A stretch of DNA of 64,000 nt from Leptospira chreensis (GTDB lineage: Bacteria; Spirochaetota; Leptospiria; Leptospirales; Leptospiraceae). Position numbers and translations under genes: made by a program. Positions within the stretch are counted from its first letter, which is position 1. The number at the start of each line of letters is the position of its first letter. This document shows positions 51,486 through 60,475 of this stretch, one piece after another. Location: NCBI RefSeq assembly GCF_016919165.1, contig NZ_JAFFPS010000023.1:1-64000 (forward strand), written 5' to 3'. A model generated the notes under the pieces. The model was not told the DNA's origin. It saw nothing but the letters and a program-made list of their open reading frames with translations, and searched no databases.

Positions 51486-52016
51486 CTATTTTTTTAAAAA
51501 GATTGAGTTTCTTGCTTCAAACTGTGTTTCGAAATTCAAAAACAATTTGTTTATGGATTCGATTGCTGCTTCGGGGTTTGAGGCAAACGAAGTGGGAAGA
51601 GTTTCTAAAATTTCTTTTTGGAGTTCTCCGGCTTTCGTTAACATACCAAAGTCATGGTTCAGTAAATTTTCCAATTCTTCTTGTGTAGCTTTAACACCAG
51701 TTCCAAGCCCATTCAGTCCATAACCTGCCGAGTTCACTTTCATAATGATTCGATCCAGTAACGTAGTTGCTGGATTGGTTTTTCCGATATTTTGGATTTG
51801 GGCTTTCGCAACAAAACCTTCTTCTAGTTTACGAAAACTTTCTTTGAAGGATGTGAGAATGCCTCCCAGTTCTTTTCGAATGAGAAGGTCTGTTTTTTCA
51901 AACTCTTGGTTGGCCAGGGCTTCTTCGAATAGTTTTGTTTCTTTTAAGAACTTACGAATCGGGTCTTGTTCGTTCTTAAAACGTTCTAATGTTGTTTTTA
52001 ACCAAGTTTGGTCCAT
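51486..52016 (-). CDS. Helical protein between SPFH and zinc-ribbon genes
   Basis: The protein has 176 residues, predicted wholly helical (QTWLKTTLERFKNEQDPIRK; KLEEGFVAKAQIQNI; ATQEELENLLNHDFGML). There is no membrane segment and I do not recognise the family. It lies 15 bp before the SPFH start and one base after the zinc-ribbon gene, so the three are an operon and may form one complex. Confidence 0.6.
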   Translation of the reverse strand: MDQTWLKTTLERFKNEQDPIRKFLKETKLFEEALANQEFEKTDLLIRKELGGILTSFKESFRKLEEGFVAKAQIQNIGKTNPATTLLDRIIMKVNSAGYGLNGLGTGVKATQEELENLLNHDFGMLTKAGELQKEILETLPTSFASNPEAAIESINKLFLNFETQFEARNSIFLKK

Positions 52017-52017
52017 T

Positions 52018-53079
52018 TTATTCCTCTGTCGTAGCGTCTTCTAACGTTTGTATGGTGTCACATGTGATGTAATTAAAGATTACACTTTTTTCTGATTGGT
52101 AAAGGGCTTTGGCTGGAAGTGATTTCCACTTGGGTTGGTCAAATTCACAGTCATGTTTTTCTCCTTTGGTTTCGCCACTGGACTCCGTAAAATAAACCAT
52201 ATACTTTTCTGTTTTGGCTCCGAGACGTTCGCAACCAAGGGAAGTGCTTGCACATTCGCGGATTTGTGGCGTGGGCCAATAAGGTTCTTGTGTGGTTCCA
52301 AATCCTTTGGCCACAGCGTTGCGATCAAAAGCCCACTTATCAATCCGATAACTGCAATGGTCATCATAGACTGGTTCTTGTCTGTATTTGGTGGAACAAC
52401 TTTCACTTTCGGAAAAAGTTCCGTCCCCACGATCCGAACGAACTGTATGACAATCCTCTCCATCCGGAATGCTATTATAACTTCTGATTTGACGGCTTCT
52501 GGACACACTGTACGCACCCAATGGCATGGAGTCACACCATTCGGATTCGGAGACAGGTTTGAATTGGTCGATGGCAATGGAGCGAGACCATTCATGATGG
52601 GTGATTTGGAGTTCTACTTTTTCTGTCCATAAAACTCCGAGACAAACAAATCCAATTCCACCAAATACGATAGAGCCGAGTAACCACAGCACCCACTTCG
52701 GTGTTTTGGGATGGGGTTTGATGAATTCAGAATTTTCGAAGGCTAAGTCTTCTTTTGCTTTTTGGACAGAGTCTTCGGTAAGTCCATCTTGGTCGGATCT
52801 GAGTTTTACGTTTTGTGCCCCATCCAGAGAACCACCGCAGTTTCCACAGAAAGTAGCTTTGGCGCCATTGGCAGTTTGGCAAAAAGGACAAGTTTTGTCC
52901 GCACCGTAGTAAATATGATCCTGGACGGCGACTTTATCCGCATCATTGGGAAAGTATCTACGGGCCGGATCTTGAGTGGCTCCGCAATTGGGACAATGCC
53001 TATGAGTTTTACCGAGTAGTTTTTTTGAACCGCAGAATTCGCAGTCCCAAAGCATTTCATAGATTTTTTCTTCTGCCAT
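52018..53079 (-). CDS. Zinc-ribbon membrane protein of the SPFH operon
   Basis: From ATG 53079 the protein has 353 residues; a TTG lies three codons upstream. The cytosolic N-terminus carries two zinc ribbons (WDCEFCGSK with HCPNCGATQD; KTCPFCQTANG with FCGNCGGSLD). One membrane helix (KWVLWLLGSIVFGGIGFVCL) near 130-155 follows, then a ~200-residue extracytosolic part rich in cysteines and tryptophans (SESEWCDSMPLG; EDCHTVRSDRG). Family not recognised. Confidence 0.65.
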   Translation of the reverse strand: MAEEKIYEMLWDCEFCGSKKLLGKTHRHCPNCGATQDPARRYFPNDADKVAVQDHIYYGADKTCPFCQTANGAKATFCGNCGGSLDGAQNVKLRSDQDGLTEDSVQKAKEDLAFENSEFIKPHPKTPKWVLWLLGSIVFGGIGFVCLGVLWTEKVELQITHHEWSRSIAIDQFKPVSESEWCDSMPLGAYSVSRSRQIRSYNSIPDGEDCHTVRSDRGDGTFSESESCSTKYRQEPVYDDHCSYRIDKWAFDRNAVAKGFGTTQEPYWPTPQIRECASTSLGCERLGAKTEKYMVYFTESSGETKGEKHDCEFDQPKWKSLPAKALYQSEKSVIFNYITCDTIQTLEDATTEE

Positions 53080-53164
53080 CGCAACCAAGGTTTATCCGCA
53101 AAAAATTGACTTTTGCAAGAAAAATATTTTCAAATCCCAAAATCCAACCTAGAATCCTTAGGAT

Positions 53165-55003
53165 ATGAGATTGGTACTTAATCTAATTCTTAGTTTCCGT
53201 TATTTAATTCTCTCGATTCTCTTTCTCATTCTTTCGGCGGGTTATGTTTTTTCTCGGTCAAAACAGAATGCAGTTCATCCATTAGATAGTTTGTATTTAA
53301 AACTATCACCTAATGTAACAAAGATGGATGGTAAGGTCTCATTACGGCGATTGTCTCTCCATCTGCGAGGAGTGATTCCCAGTGTGACAGATTGGAAGGA
53401 ATGGGATTCTAGTTCTCCGGACGAGCGTTTAGAATCCTTTGCAGTCAATTTTTTGAAACAACCTGAGTTTGCCGAATATTGGGGAACTAAGTTTACCTCC
53501 ATGTTACGAGATAAATCCAAAGGCCGTAAAATTCCCACAGGTGCCTTTTATCAATATATTGCGGACTCGCTTCATAAAAATAAACCTTATGACAAGCTCG
53601 TACAAGAGATGTTGAACTCTAGTGGCTCGGTGAATGAATCTCCGGCCACGATGTTTTATATTCGAGACGGGGCCGATCCTTTACAAACAGCAGAGTATGT
53701 GGGTCGGCTTTTTTATGCTAAGCGAGTTGCCTGTGCTAGGTGCCATGACCATCCTTACATTTCTGATTTTACAAGAAGGGATTATTATGCACTCGCCGCC
53801 TTCTTTAGCCAACAATTCTTTCGGGATGGAACTTGGGAAGCCAATCGGTATGGAAAGACCTTTAGTTATGTGCCTCGTGAATTGGAAGTCCATCTTCCGA
53901 TGGAAGACCAAAAGACCTTACAAGATAAAAATAACGAATGGAACCGGGACAACTGGAACAAATGGACGGAAGAACAAAGAAAAGATTACCAAAAAAAACA
54001 TGAAGTCGCATATGCAACGTTATACTACGAACCAAAACTCGGTTTAAGGTTTCCGCATACAGATGATGCCCCCGGTGGAGATTTGGTTCGGCCCAAATTT
54101 TTAGATGGGAAAGAAGCCAAACTCAAACCTGGGGACGACCGAAGGAAGGCCTTTGCCAATTGGCTCACTGATAAATCGAATGACCGGTTTCGCAAAGTCA
54201 TCATCAATCGAGTTTGGACAGAACTCATGGGTTGGAGTTTTTTCACTCCTTTAGATGATTGGAATGAAGACACGGTGGTTACAGGAGAAGAGATTTTAAA
54301 TCATTTGGATGCTTATTTTCTCGCAAACCAGCTCAAACTAAAAGATCTCATTCTGTATATCGTTACCTCCAATGCTTACAATCGATCTCTCACAAGTAAC
54401 ACAACCGACCAAGATCCCATTCGTTATTTTTCGCCGAAACGTTTGGACAGTGACCAACTGCTAAACTCACTCATTCGTGTCTCTGACTTACAAAAGATCG
54501 GTAATATCCGAGAACGGAATTTATCTTGGCTCACAACTCTTATGGGCCAAAAACCTTACGATCTAACCGGTACGGGTTCTGTGCGAATCCCTGTGGACAG
54601 TCCAAAAGAATTCACAAACGCAGTCGAAGTGGAAAGACCGGCACCCTATCATACCATGTTGTCTGTGTTTGGTTCTGGTCCGCGAGTGGATATTTCTGAT
54701 GATATTGATGAACTTACCATAGAACAGATGTTAACACTGATGAATGGCCGGGTGGTTGGGAAATTAGTTTGGGATTTTGGAAACAAAGATTCCCTAGTCA
54801 AACTAGAGTTTGATCAGTTGAAATCCATGGATTTAGTCATTGGGAATTTGTACTACCGGCTTCTCGGACGGCTTCCTTCGAATGGAGAAAAGGGAAAATT
54901 AAAAACTCTAATGGCAAAACCAGATAACGTTTTTGACAAAGACCTTCTCCAAGATATTTTCTGGGCTCTTATCAATAGCCAAGAATTCCAACACATTAAC
55001 TAA
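53165..55003 (+). CDS. DUF1549/DUF1553-domain protein with a CxxCH motif
   Basis: In this 612-residue protein a signal anchor (LILSFRYLILSILFLILSAGYVF) precedes DUF1549 (LRRLSLHLRGVIPSVTDWKEW). DUF1553 lies near 300-600 (RKAFANWLTDKSNDRFRKVIINRVW; NRSLTSNTTDQDPIRYFSP; LINSQEFQHIN). CARCHDHPY near 190 gives a single CxxCH, a possible c-type haem site. DUF1549/1553 proteins are best known from Planctomycetes. The next gene, DUF1501, begins 9 bp downstream, the usual partnership. The function of the pair is unknown. Confidence 0.82.
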   Translation: MRLVLNLILSFRYLILSILFLILSAGYVFSRSKQNAVHPLDSLYLKLSPNVTKMDGKVSLRRLSLHLRGVIPSVTDWKEWDSSSPDERLESFAVNFLKQPEFAEYWGTKFTSMLRDKSKGRKIPTGAFYQYIADSLHKNKPYDKLVQEMLNSSGSVNESPATMFYIRDGADPLQTAEYVGRLFYAKRVACARCHDHPYISDFTRRDYYALAAFFSQQFFRDGTWEANRYGKTFSYVPRELEVHLPMEDQKTLQDKNNEWNRDNWNKWTEEQRKDYQKKHEVAYATLYYEPKLGLRFPHTDDAPGGDLVRPKFLDGKEAKLKPGDDRRKAFANWLTDKSNDRFRKVIINRVWTELMGWSFFTPLDDWNEDTVVTGEEILNHLDAYFLANQLKLKDLILYIVTSNAYNRSLTSNTTDQDPIRYFSPKRLDSDQLLNSLIRVSDLQKIGNIRERNLSWLTTLMGQKPYDLTGTGSVRIPVDSPKEFTNAVEVERPAPYHTMLSVFGSGPRVDISDDIDELTIEQMLTLMNGRVVGKLVWDFGNKDSLVKLEFDQLKSMDLVIGNLYYRLLGRLPSNGEKGKLKTLMAKPDNVFDKDLLQDIFWALINSQEFQHIN

Positions 55004-55012
55004 GGAATCATC

Positions 55013-56299
55013 ATGGATCGCAAAGAATTTTTAAAAAAATCAATGATTAGTTTGGGGATCAGCCCCTTTTTGTTTTCTTCCAATCCTTTTGGTAGTTTAC
55101 ATGCTTCGGAAGAAGAGGAGTCGATCGCCCTTCCTTCTAAAGTAAAGTCAGTTATCTTTATCGAAATGATGGGAGGGATGAGCCATGTAGACACTCTCGA
55201 TCCCAAACCCAATAGTGCTTTTGGAAAGGTGAGTTCTAGTATCTCAGGACTTTCTGTCCTCGAACCATTTTCTCTCACCGCCAAACAATTGCATACGATT
55301 GGAATCATTCGATCTACATGGAGTGAGGAAGGGGACCATGGTTTTGCTCAAATGTTACTCGGAACTGGATACCGAATGACAGAAGCCATGGGCTTTCCTG
55401 ACATTCCCCATTTTGGTGCTGTGATTGCTTATGCCAAAAAATCAAAGATCAAATCATCGTATTTCCCTAGTTATGTGACGATTGGGGGTAGGGGTGGAAA
55501 AAACGGAAACTCTGGATTTTTAGGAATCGATTATTCGGGTTACCATGTGGGCAATGTGGATGAACCCATCCAACATTTGAATCCATCTTATGGAAAGTTT
55601 TCCGAAGACCGGATCCTTAGAAGAAAGGATTTGGTTTCTTTTATGAATGAGGAATTTTCCAAAACCTATCCCACAAAGGAGTCCAAACATTGGAAGAATA
55701 TGCTTGTGGCTTCCGAAGAATTTCGAAGTTCCAAAAACATCGATAGTTTTCGGATCAGTTTGGAAGATGAAAAAACTAGGGCACGATACGGGACCACTTG
55801 GCAGGGAAAAGCGATGTTACTTGCCAAACGACTGGCGGCCCAGGAAGTTCCCTTCATCCATATTTCCATCGGTGGTTGGGATACTCATACCGGTAACAAA
55901 GCACAAATTACAAAAATTATGAAAGAAACGGATATGGGGATTGCATCTCTTTTAGAAGATTTAAACAATACAGGTCTCATCAAACAGACGTTATTTGTTC
56001 TTACCAGTGAATTTGGCAGAACCCCGGATGTGGGATCAAGAGATGGTCGTGACCACCATCCCAAAGTTTGGTCAACCTTACTGGGGGGTGGCCCTTTTTC
56101 CAAAGGTTATGTTTTGGGAGAAACAGACGAAACAGGATCAAAAGCCTTAAAACCAACAGAAGCCCTGCATGTCCGGGATTTGGTGGCTACTATTTACAAA
56201 GCGGCAGGTGTGGATCCCGACGCTTCTCTCACCAATTCCTTTGGCCGTCCTTTTCTATTAACGACGAAGAAAGCCAAAGTGTATGAAGATTTGTTTTAG
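55013..56299 (+). CDS. DUF1501 (sulfatase-like) protein
   Basis: This 428-residue protein starts DRKEFLKKSMISLGISPF, resembling a twin-arginine signal but with Arg-Lys. The body follows DUF1501: IEMMGGMSHVDTLDPKP near 47-63, DHGFAQMLLGTGYRMTE, FPSYVTIGG, HISIGGWDTHTGN near 285-297, TSEFGRTPDV and DHHPKVWSTLLGGG, then LHVRDLVATIYKAAGVD. It pairs with the upstream DUF1549/1553 gene. Its stop overlaps the convergent lipoprotein stop by 4 bp. Confidence 0.85.
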   Translation: MDRKEFLKKSMISLGISPFLFSSNPFGSLHASEEEESIALPSKVKSVIFIEMMGGMSHVDTLDPKPNSAFGKVSSSISGLSVLEPFSLTAKQLHTIGIIRSTWSEEGDHGFAQMLLGTGYRMTEAMGFPDIPHFGAVIAYAKKSKIKSSYFPSYVTIGGRGGKNGNSGFLGIDYSGYHVGNVDEPIQHLNPSYGKFSEDRILRRKDLVSFMNEEFSKTYPTKESKHWKNMLVASEEFRSSKNIDSFRISLEDEKTRARYGTTWQGKAMLLAKRLAAQEVPFIHISIGGWDTHTGNKAQITKIMKETDMGIASLLEDLNNTGLIKQTLFVLTSEFGRTPDVGSRDGRDHHPKVWSTLLGGGPFSKGYVLGETDETGSKALKPTEALHVRDLVATIYKAAGVDPDASLTNSFGRPFLLTTKKAKVYEDLF

Positions 56300-56826
56300 T
56301 TTTTTTCTGCTTTTTCTATACAAAGATAAGCACTGGTGAGGGTGGCATCCATAGATGTTGCTCTGTCACCGGGATTTAAATAGGTTTCGGTAAAAATGGC
56401 GCCTGCCCCATAACTTTGGCAATTGGCAATGGCAGATTCATAACTGTCATTTGGTTTCACATAAACAACAGTATTGACCTTGGTTGTATCGCCATTGGGT
56501 TGGTAACGACAAACTCCAACCAAATTTTGAACGGAACATTTCACTGAGGCTCTTGTATAGGGAGGAGCACAATTGATCTCTTCTTTTGCGATCGCATAAT
56601 GTTCAAAACAAGATGGGGAATAGTTAGAAGATGCGGAGCAAGATCCTAACAATTGAAATGTACCACTAAAACCAGGCCTTCCGGCATTGATACTCGCCAG
56701 ATACATAGTTTTTAGGCATTGGTTTTGTGTTTCTTGTTTTTTATCATCTCTTTGTGCTTTACAATGAGTAAATAAAATACAAGCTAACAAAAGTAAAATG
56801 ATGGTGGTTTTTAAATTTGGCTTCAT
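56296..56826 (-). CDS. Cysteine-rich lipoprotein downstream of the porin
   Basis: From ATG 56826 the protein has 176 residues, with signal peptide TIILLLLACILFTHC (lipobox Cys). The mature part has five or more cysteines (NQCLKTMYLASINAG; LLGSCSASSNYSPSCFEHYA; NCAPPYTRASVKCSVQNLVGVC). No domain is recognised. It begins one base after the porin stop, so it is probably co-transcribed with it and may sit in the outer membrane. Confidence 0.65.
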   Translation of the reverse strand: MKPNLKTTIILLLLACILFTHCKAQRDDKKQETQNQCLKTMYLASINAGRPGFSGTFQLLGSCSASSNYSPSCFEHYAIAKEEINCAPPYTRASVKCSVQNLVGVCRYQPNGDTTKVNTVVYVKPNDSYESAIANCQSYGAGAIFTETYLNPGDRATSMDATLTSAYLCIEKAEKN

Positions 56827-56827
56827 T

Positions 56828-58135
56828 TTAGTAGAATACCTGTATTTGAGTTCGAACCACATGGTCCCCTTCAGCTGCTGTGGGAGTTCCTGTATAATAA
56901 AAATAATCCGTTTGCCATTTCAAATTGTGTTCCGCAAAGTAATAGGAGAGCGCTCCTCCCACTTCCCGCGAATACTTCAAACTAGGATCGGTTTCTCCCA
57001 AAGGCCGAAACTCTCCAAATCGAAAAGTAAGTTCATAATTATTGATAAATAAATATCCGAATTGGACAAAATGTCCCTGTCCACTTCTAGAATATTCGCG
57101 AGAAAGTGCGGTTCCCACAGTTCTTTCCACATAAGCGGTGTTTGCTCGTCGCCACAACCATTCATATTGAAAAGAGAAACCCATCCATTTGAAATAAATA
57201 TCTCCTGCCGCATGGCTATAGTTGAATTTGGCAAAAGTAAATTCTGTTCCATGGGTACTTAAGGATCTGTCAGAGTTTTTATTATAAGCACCAGAAACAC
57301 CGATGGATAATTTTGGTTCTTTGTATCTTGCAAAATCTGTTTCTGATAACCAATCGTTATCCGATCCAGTTTTTGACATTCCCCCGAACGGAGAAAATAC
57401 AAACCTGGCAACTGTCAATACACCAGGGGTTTGTCTTTCCACGCGGTTTCTACCTTGTCCGCCAAAAACACCTAAATAGTAAGCAAACATACGTTTGTTG
57501 CCTAATAGATCTTCGGAAAATAGATAGGTTCCTACATCCCGATCTAAGTTAAACTCGGCAGTGACCGAAGACCGGTCTACTGTTTGTAAAGCTCCAGAAG
57601 AATTCCAACGTTGACGACTAAAAGGAACCTTCATTTGGCCAAAGGCGACTTTTACATCCCGATATTGATTGTACACAATGTTCGCATCACGTAAGGAATT
57701 CCGTCTTTGGCTTTCCATATCTCGTTCTGCAAATCCCATTTGTAAATTCACAAGCCAAGTATCGTTGAATAACCCTGCTTTGAGTTGCAATCGAGTTCTG
57801 CGGACAAGGAAATTGGTTGTGTCCTGAGAAGGATCTAATTGGAAACTTTGGTTTCCTTGGATTTGGGACCGAAATCGGAGTTGGATGTTATGTTTGCTGT
57901 CGTTCGAGGTGGCCTTAATTCCTTTTCCGAGGCCTGTTTCCCAATTGGATTTATTTTCCGGTGGTGCCACCACTGGCGGAGCCGGTGTGGTCTGTGGGTT
58001 TGTTGGAGCTGTCGTATTGGAATTGGATTCGACCTTCGTCTCTGGTTTTTCTTGGGCTCCCAGAGCGAATGGGAGGATATAGATACACCAAAGTAGGAAT
58101 ACCGCATGGAATTGATGTGGAATTTTGTGTAACAT
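56828..58135 (-). CDS. OprP/OprO-type (phosphate-selective porin family) outer-membrane porin
   Basis: The protein has 435 residues. A signal peptide is followed by a Pro/Thr-rich linker (TAPTNPQTTPAPPVVAPP). The barrel part (IQLRFRSQIQGNQSFQLD; FLVRRTRLQLKAGLFNDTWL; FGQMKVPFSRQRWNSSGAL; DRSSVTAEFNLDRDVGTYLF) carries the family's RR.R...G pattern and K.PFSR element. It ends in a phenylalanine-tyrosine pair (TQIQVFY), normal for outer-membrane insertion. Phosphate specificity is not assured. Confidence 0.78.
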   Translation of the reverse strand: MLHKIPHQFHAVFLLWCIYILPFALGAQEKPETKVESNSNTTAPTNPQTTPAPPVVAPPENKSNWETGLGKGIKATSNDSKHNIQLRFRSQIQGNQSFQLDPSQDTTNFLVRRTRLQLKAGLFNDTWLVNLQMGFAERDMESQRRNSLRDANIVYNQYRDVKVAFGQMKVPFSRQRWNSSGALQTVDRSSVTAEFNLDRDVGTYLFSEDLLGNKRMFAYYLGVFGGQGRNRVERQTPGVLTVARFVFSPFGGMSKTGSDNDWLSETDFARYKEPKLSIGVSGAYNKNSDRSLSTHGTEFTFAKFNYSHAAGDIYFKWMGFSFQYEWLWRRANTAYVERTVGTALSREYSRSGQGHFVQFGYLFINNYELTFRFGEFRPLGETDPSLKYSREVGGALSYYFAEHNLKWQTDYFYYTGTPTAAEGDHVVRTQIQVFY

Positions 58136-58281
58136 ATCTGTAATTTTTGGAATGATTGTTATTATCAGAATGAATTAGGAAAGTTAAAAAGAAATTGCTT
58201 CGACTTTTTAGGAATATTTGCCTTTTCCGACTCATTTTTCCTTTTCTTACCAAAGAAACTAAAAATACTGATCTCTGATCT

Positions 58282-59298
58282 ATGAAAAAAGCACTCATTA
58301 CCGGAATCACAGGCCAAGACGGTTCCTACCTGGCAGAACTCCTCCTCCAAAAAGGGTACGAAGTCCACGGAATCGTTCGCAGAACCAGCCTTTTCAATCG
58401 CAATCGCATTGAACATCTGCACGGAAACCCCAATCTCCACCTTCACTACGGAGATATGACAGATTCCTCTAACCTAAACCGAATCTTAGAAAAAATCCAA
58501 CCTTCGGAAATCTATAACTTGGCGGCCCAGTCCCATGTGCAGGTTTCTTTCGAGGTTCCTGAATACACCGCTGAGGTGGATGCCGTGGGAACCTTGCGGA
58601 TTTTAGATGCCATCAAACAAACGGGGATCAAATCTCGTTTCTACCAAGCATCTACTTCCGAACTTTACGGCCTTGTCCAAGAAGTTCCTCAAACAGAAAA
58701 AACTCCATTTTATCCTCGTTCCCCTTATGCTGTTGCGAAACTTTATGCATACTGGGCTGTAGTGAATTATAGAGAAGCGTACGATTTGCACGCATCTAAT
58801 GGAATTCTTTTTAATCATGAATCTCCTAGACGGGGAGAAACATTTGTGACTAGAAAAATCACACTTGGTGTTTCTGCTGTCAAAGCGGGAAAACTTCCCT
58901 TCATCACGATGGGAAATATTGATTCTAAACGTGACTGGGGTTACGCTCCGGACTATGTTCAAATGATGTGGATGATGTTGCAACAAGACAAAGCAGATGA
59001 CTATGTTGTTGCTACCAATGAAACACATACTGTACGTGAGTTCATCGAAGAGTCTTATAAAATTGCTGGTTACGAAGTAGTTTGGGAAGGAAAGGACGAC
59101 AAGGAAGTGGGCAAGGACAAAAAATCCGGCCAAGTTCTTGTGAAAATTGATCCTAAATACTACAGACCAACCGAAGTGGAGCTTTTGATTGGGAATCCAG
59201 AAAAAGCAAAACGTCAGTTAGGTTGGGAACCAAATGTTAAGTTCAAAGAGTTAGTAAAAATCATGATGGAAGCTGACTTAAAGGACCAAGGTTTTTAA
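58282..59298 (+). CDS. gmd: GDP-mannose 4,6-dehydratase
   Basis: In this 338-residue protein [17 protein letters not shown] at the start is the Gmd nucleotide-binding motif. [66 protein letters not shown] (Tyr-x3-Lys) and [17 protein letters not shown] are diagnostic. It converts GDP-mannose to GDP-4-keto-6-deoxymannose for deoxysugar (e.g. rhamnose or fucose type) synthesis in surface polysaccharide. Confidence 0.93.
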   Translation: MKKALITGITGQDGSYLAELLLQKGYEVHGIVRRTSLFNRNRIEHLHGNPNLHLHYGDMTDSSNLNRILEKIQPSEIYNLAAQSHVQVSFEVPEYTAEVDAVGTLRILDAIKQTGIKSRFYQASTSELYGLVQEVPQTEKTPFYPRSPYAVAKLYAYWAVVNYREAYDLHASNGILFNHESPRRGETFVTRKITLGVSAVKAGKLPFITMGNIDSKRDWGYAPDYVQMMWMMLQQDKADDYVVATNETHTVREFIEESYKIAGYEVVWEGKDDKEVGKDKKSGQVLVKIDPKYYRPTEVELLIGNPEKAKRQLGWEPNVKFKELVKIMMEADLKDQGF

Positions 59299-59318
59299 AC
59301 TCCCATCAAAAACTTTTT

Positions 59319-59344
59319 CCTAAGATATGGAATCCTATCTTAGG
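59319..59344. terminator. Terminator between gmd and the cyclase remnant
   Basis: A perfect 9-bp stem CCTAAGATA / TATCTTAGG (59319-59327, 59336-59344) has an 8-base loop. It overlaps the stop of the convergent remnant. On the minus strand a T-run lies a few bases downstream. Confidence 0.55.
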
Positions 59345-59940
59345 AATTGTTTCCAAGAGATTTGTATCGATTCACAAACTCTTGGTTTGGAATTTGAGGA
59401 TGGCCTTCCCTTTGTAATTCGGGAAGGAGTCCTTCTACAAAATACATTTTAATATTTCCTTTGTGTTTTGCAGGAACTTCCCCTCTATATTCACATTGGA
59501 AAAAATCTTTTATCAGATCATAGGTGGATGAGGAAATATTGATTTTTCCTGTCATTCCTGAAGATTCGCACCGACTGGCAGTATTGACTGTATCACTCCA
59601 AACATCGTAAGCAAATTTTTTATCTCCAATCACGCCTGCAATGAGTTCTCCCGAATGAATTCCGAGTCGGAGTTGCCAATAGGGCAGGCCTTGTGCTTCT
59701 TTGATTTCCTTCATTTGGTTCATAAATGCTTGGATTTCGAGCGCTGCTAACACACTTTACATAAAATATAAACGAGGTTAAGTGAGTTTCCGGCGGCTCT
59801 GTAAAATAGATGATTGGTAGTAATAGAGTCGGAATAAAAATCATAATACTTTGGAAAGTGGCATTCACTCGCAAAGCACGAGCACTTTCATCATTCAGAC
59901 CTTTGGTAAGATGGACAAGTTGTAACCGGTTTAGGATTTT
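59340..59940 (-). pseudogene. Remnant of a membrane-bound adenylate/guanylate cyclase gene
   Basis: The C-terminal frame (59340-59753) retains the end of a class III cyclase catalytic domain: LRLGIHSGELIAGVIGDKKF near 28-47, YDVWSDTVNTASRCESSGM and the final EGLLPELQ. The first part of that domain, with the metal-binding aspartates, is absent. In another register just upstream (to about 59940) lies a membrane-segment piece (QSIMIFIPTLLLPIIYFT). A deletion with a frameshift best explains the join. No functional cyclase can be made from it. Confidence 0.7.
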
Positions 59941-60121
59941 TTAAATGCGTTTTGACATAACGCAAAATTAAGAATGGATCTATTGGAAAATCAATTCAAA
60001 TTGTTATGACTCAAAATTAGTGTGTGGGAATGAATTTGTAACCTGATCAGAACCACCTCCAGTAAGGAGGCGAATGATTCCGATTTGGTTTAAGATTTAA
60101 AAAATGAAAAACTAGATTGGT

Positions 60122-60427
60122 TTAGAGGCCGAAAAACTGATCTAACATCAACTTCTTCAAAGTTTCTTTTAGTTTTTCTTGGATGTTGACAATCTTCACT
60201 GTCATTTTCTTTTCATCTGCTTTGTTTTTGAAAGAAAGTAAACGTGAGATCCCGAGAGAACTAACAATCACCACTTTTTCCAAATCCAAATAGATTTCTT
60301 GAACGTTCTTTTCTAAAATTTCCGCCAAAATTTCTCGGAGTTCTGGCGCATTTCCGTCGAGAATCTGATCCATAAAACGAACACGGATCGTGTTTCCCTT
60401 TTCTTCCACTAGTATCTTATCACTCAT
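60122..60427 (-). CDS. STAS-domain protein, anti-sigma-factor-antagonist type
   Basis: In this 101-residue protein RVRFMDQILDGNAPELREIL then YLDLEKVVIVSSLGISRLLSFKNKA follows the STAS fold; Ser52 or Ser53 in VSSLG is the usual phosphorylation site. VKIVNIQEKLKETLKKLMLD ends the domain. It would bind an anti-sigma kinase or another signalling partner, depending on phosphorylation. It is downstream of a cNMP-binding protein on the same strand. Confidence 0.85.
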   Translation of the reverse strand: MSDKILVEEKGNTIRVRFMDQILDGNAPELREILAEILEKNVQEIYLDLEKVVIVSSLGISRLLSFKNKADEKKMTVKIVNIQEKLKETLKKLMLDQFFGL

Positions 60428-60475
60428 ATTTCGTTGGCCTCTAACGTAAGTCAGGAGGGGAAAGTTGGCAAGAAG

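Noticed and set aside
52080..52632. Two overlapping frames on both strands (171 and 165 residues)
   Set aside because: Shadows of the zinc-ribbon membrane protein gene.
58603..59133. 176-residue minus-strand frame
   Set aside because: Antisense to gmd, which has full diagnostic motifs.
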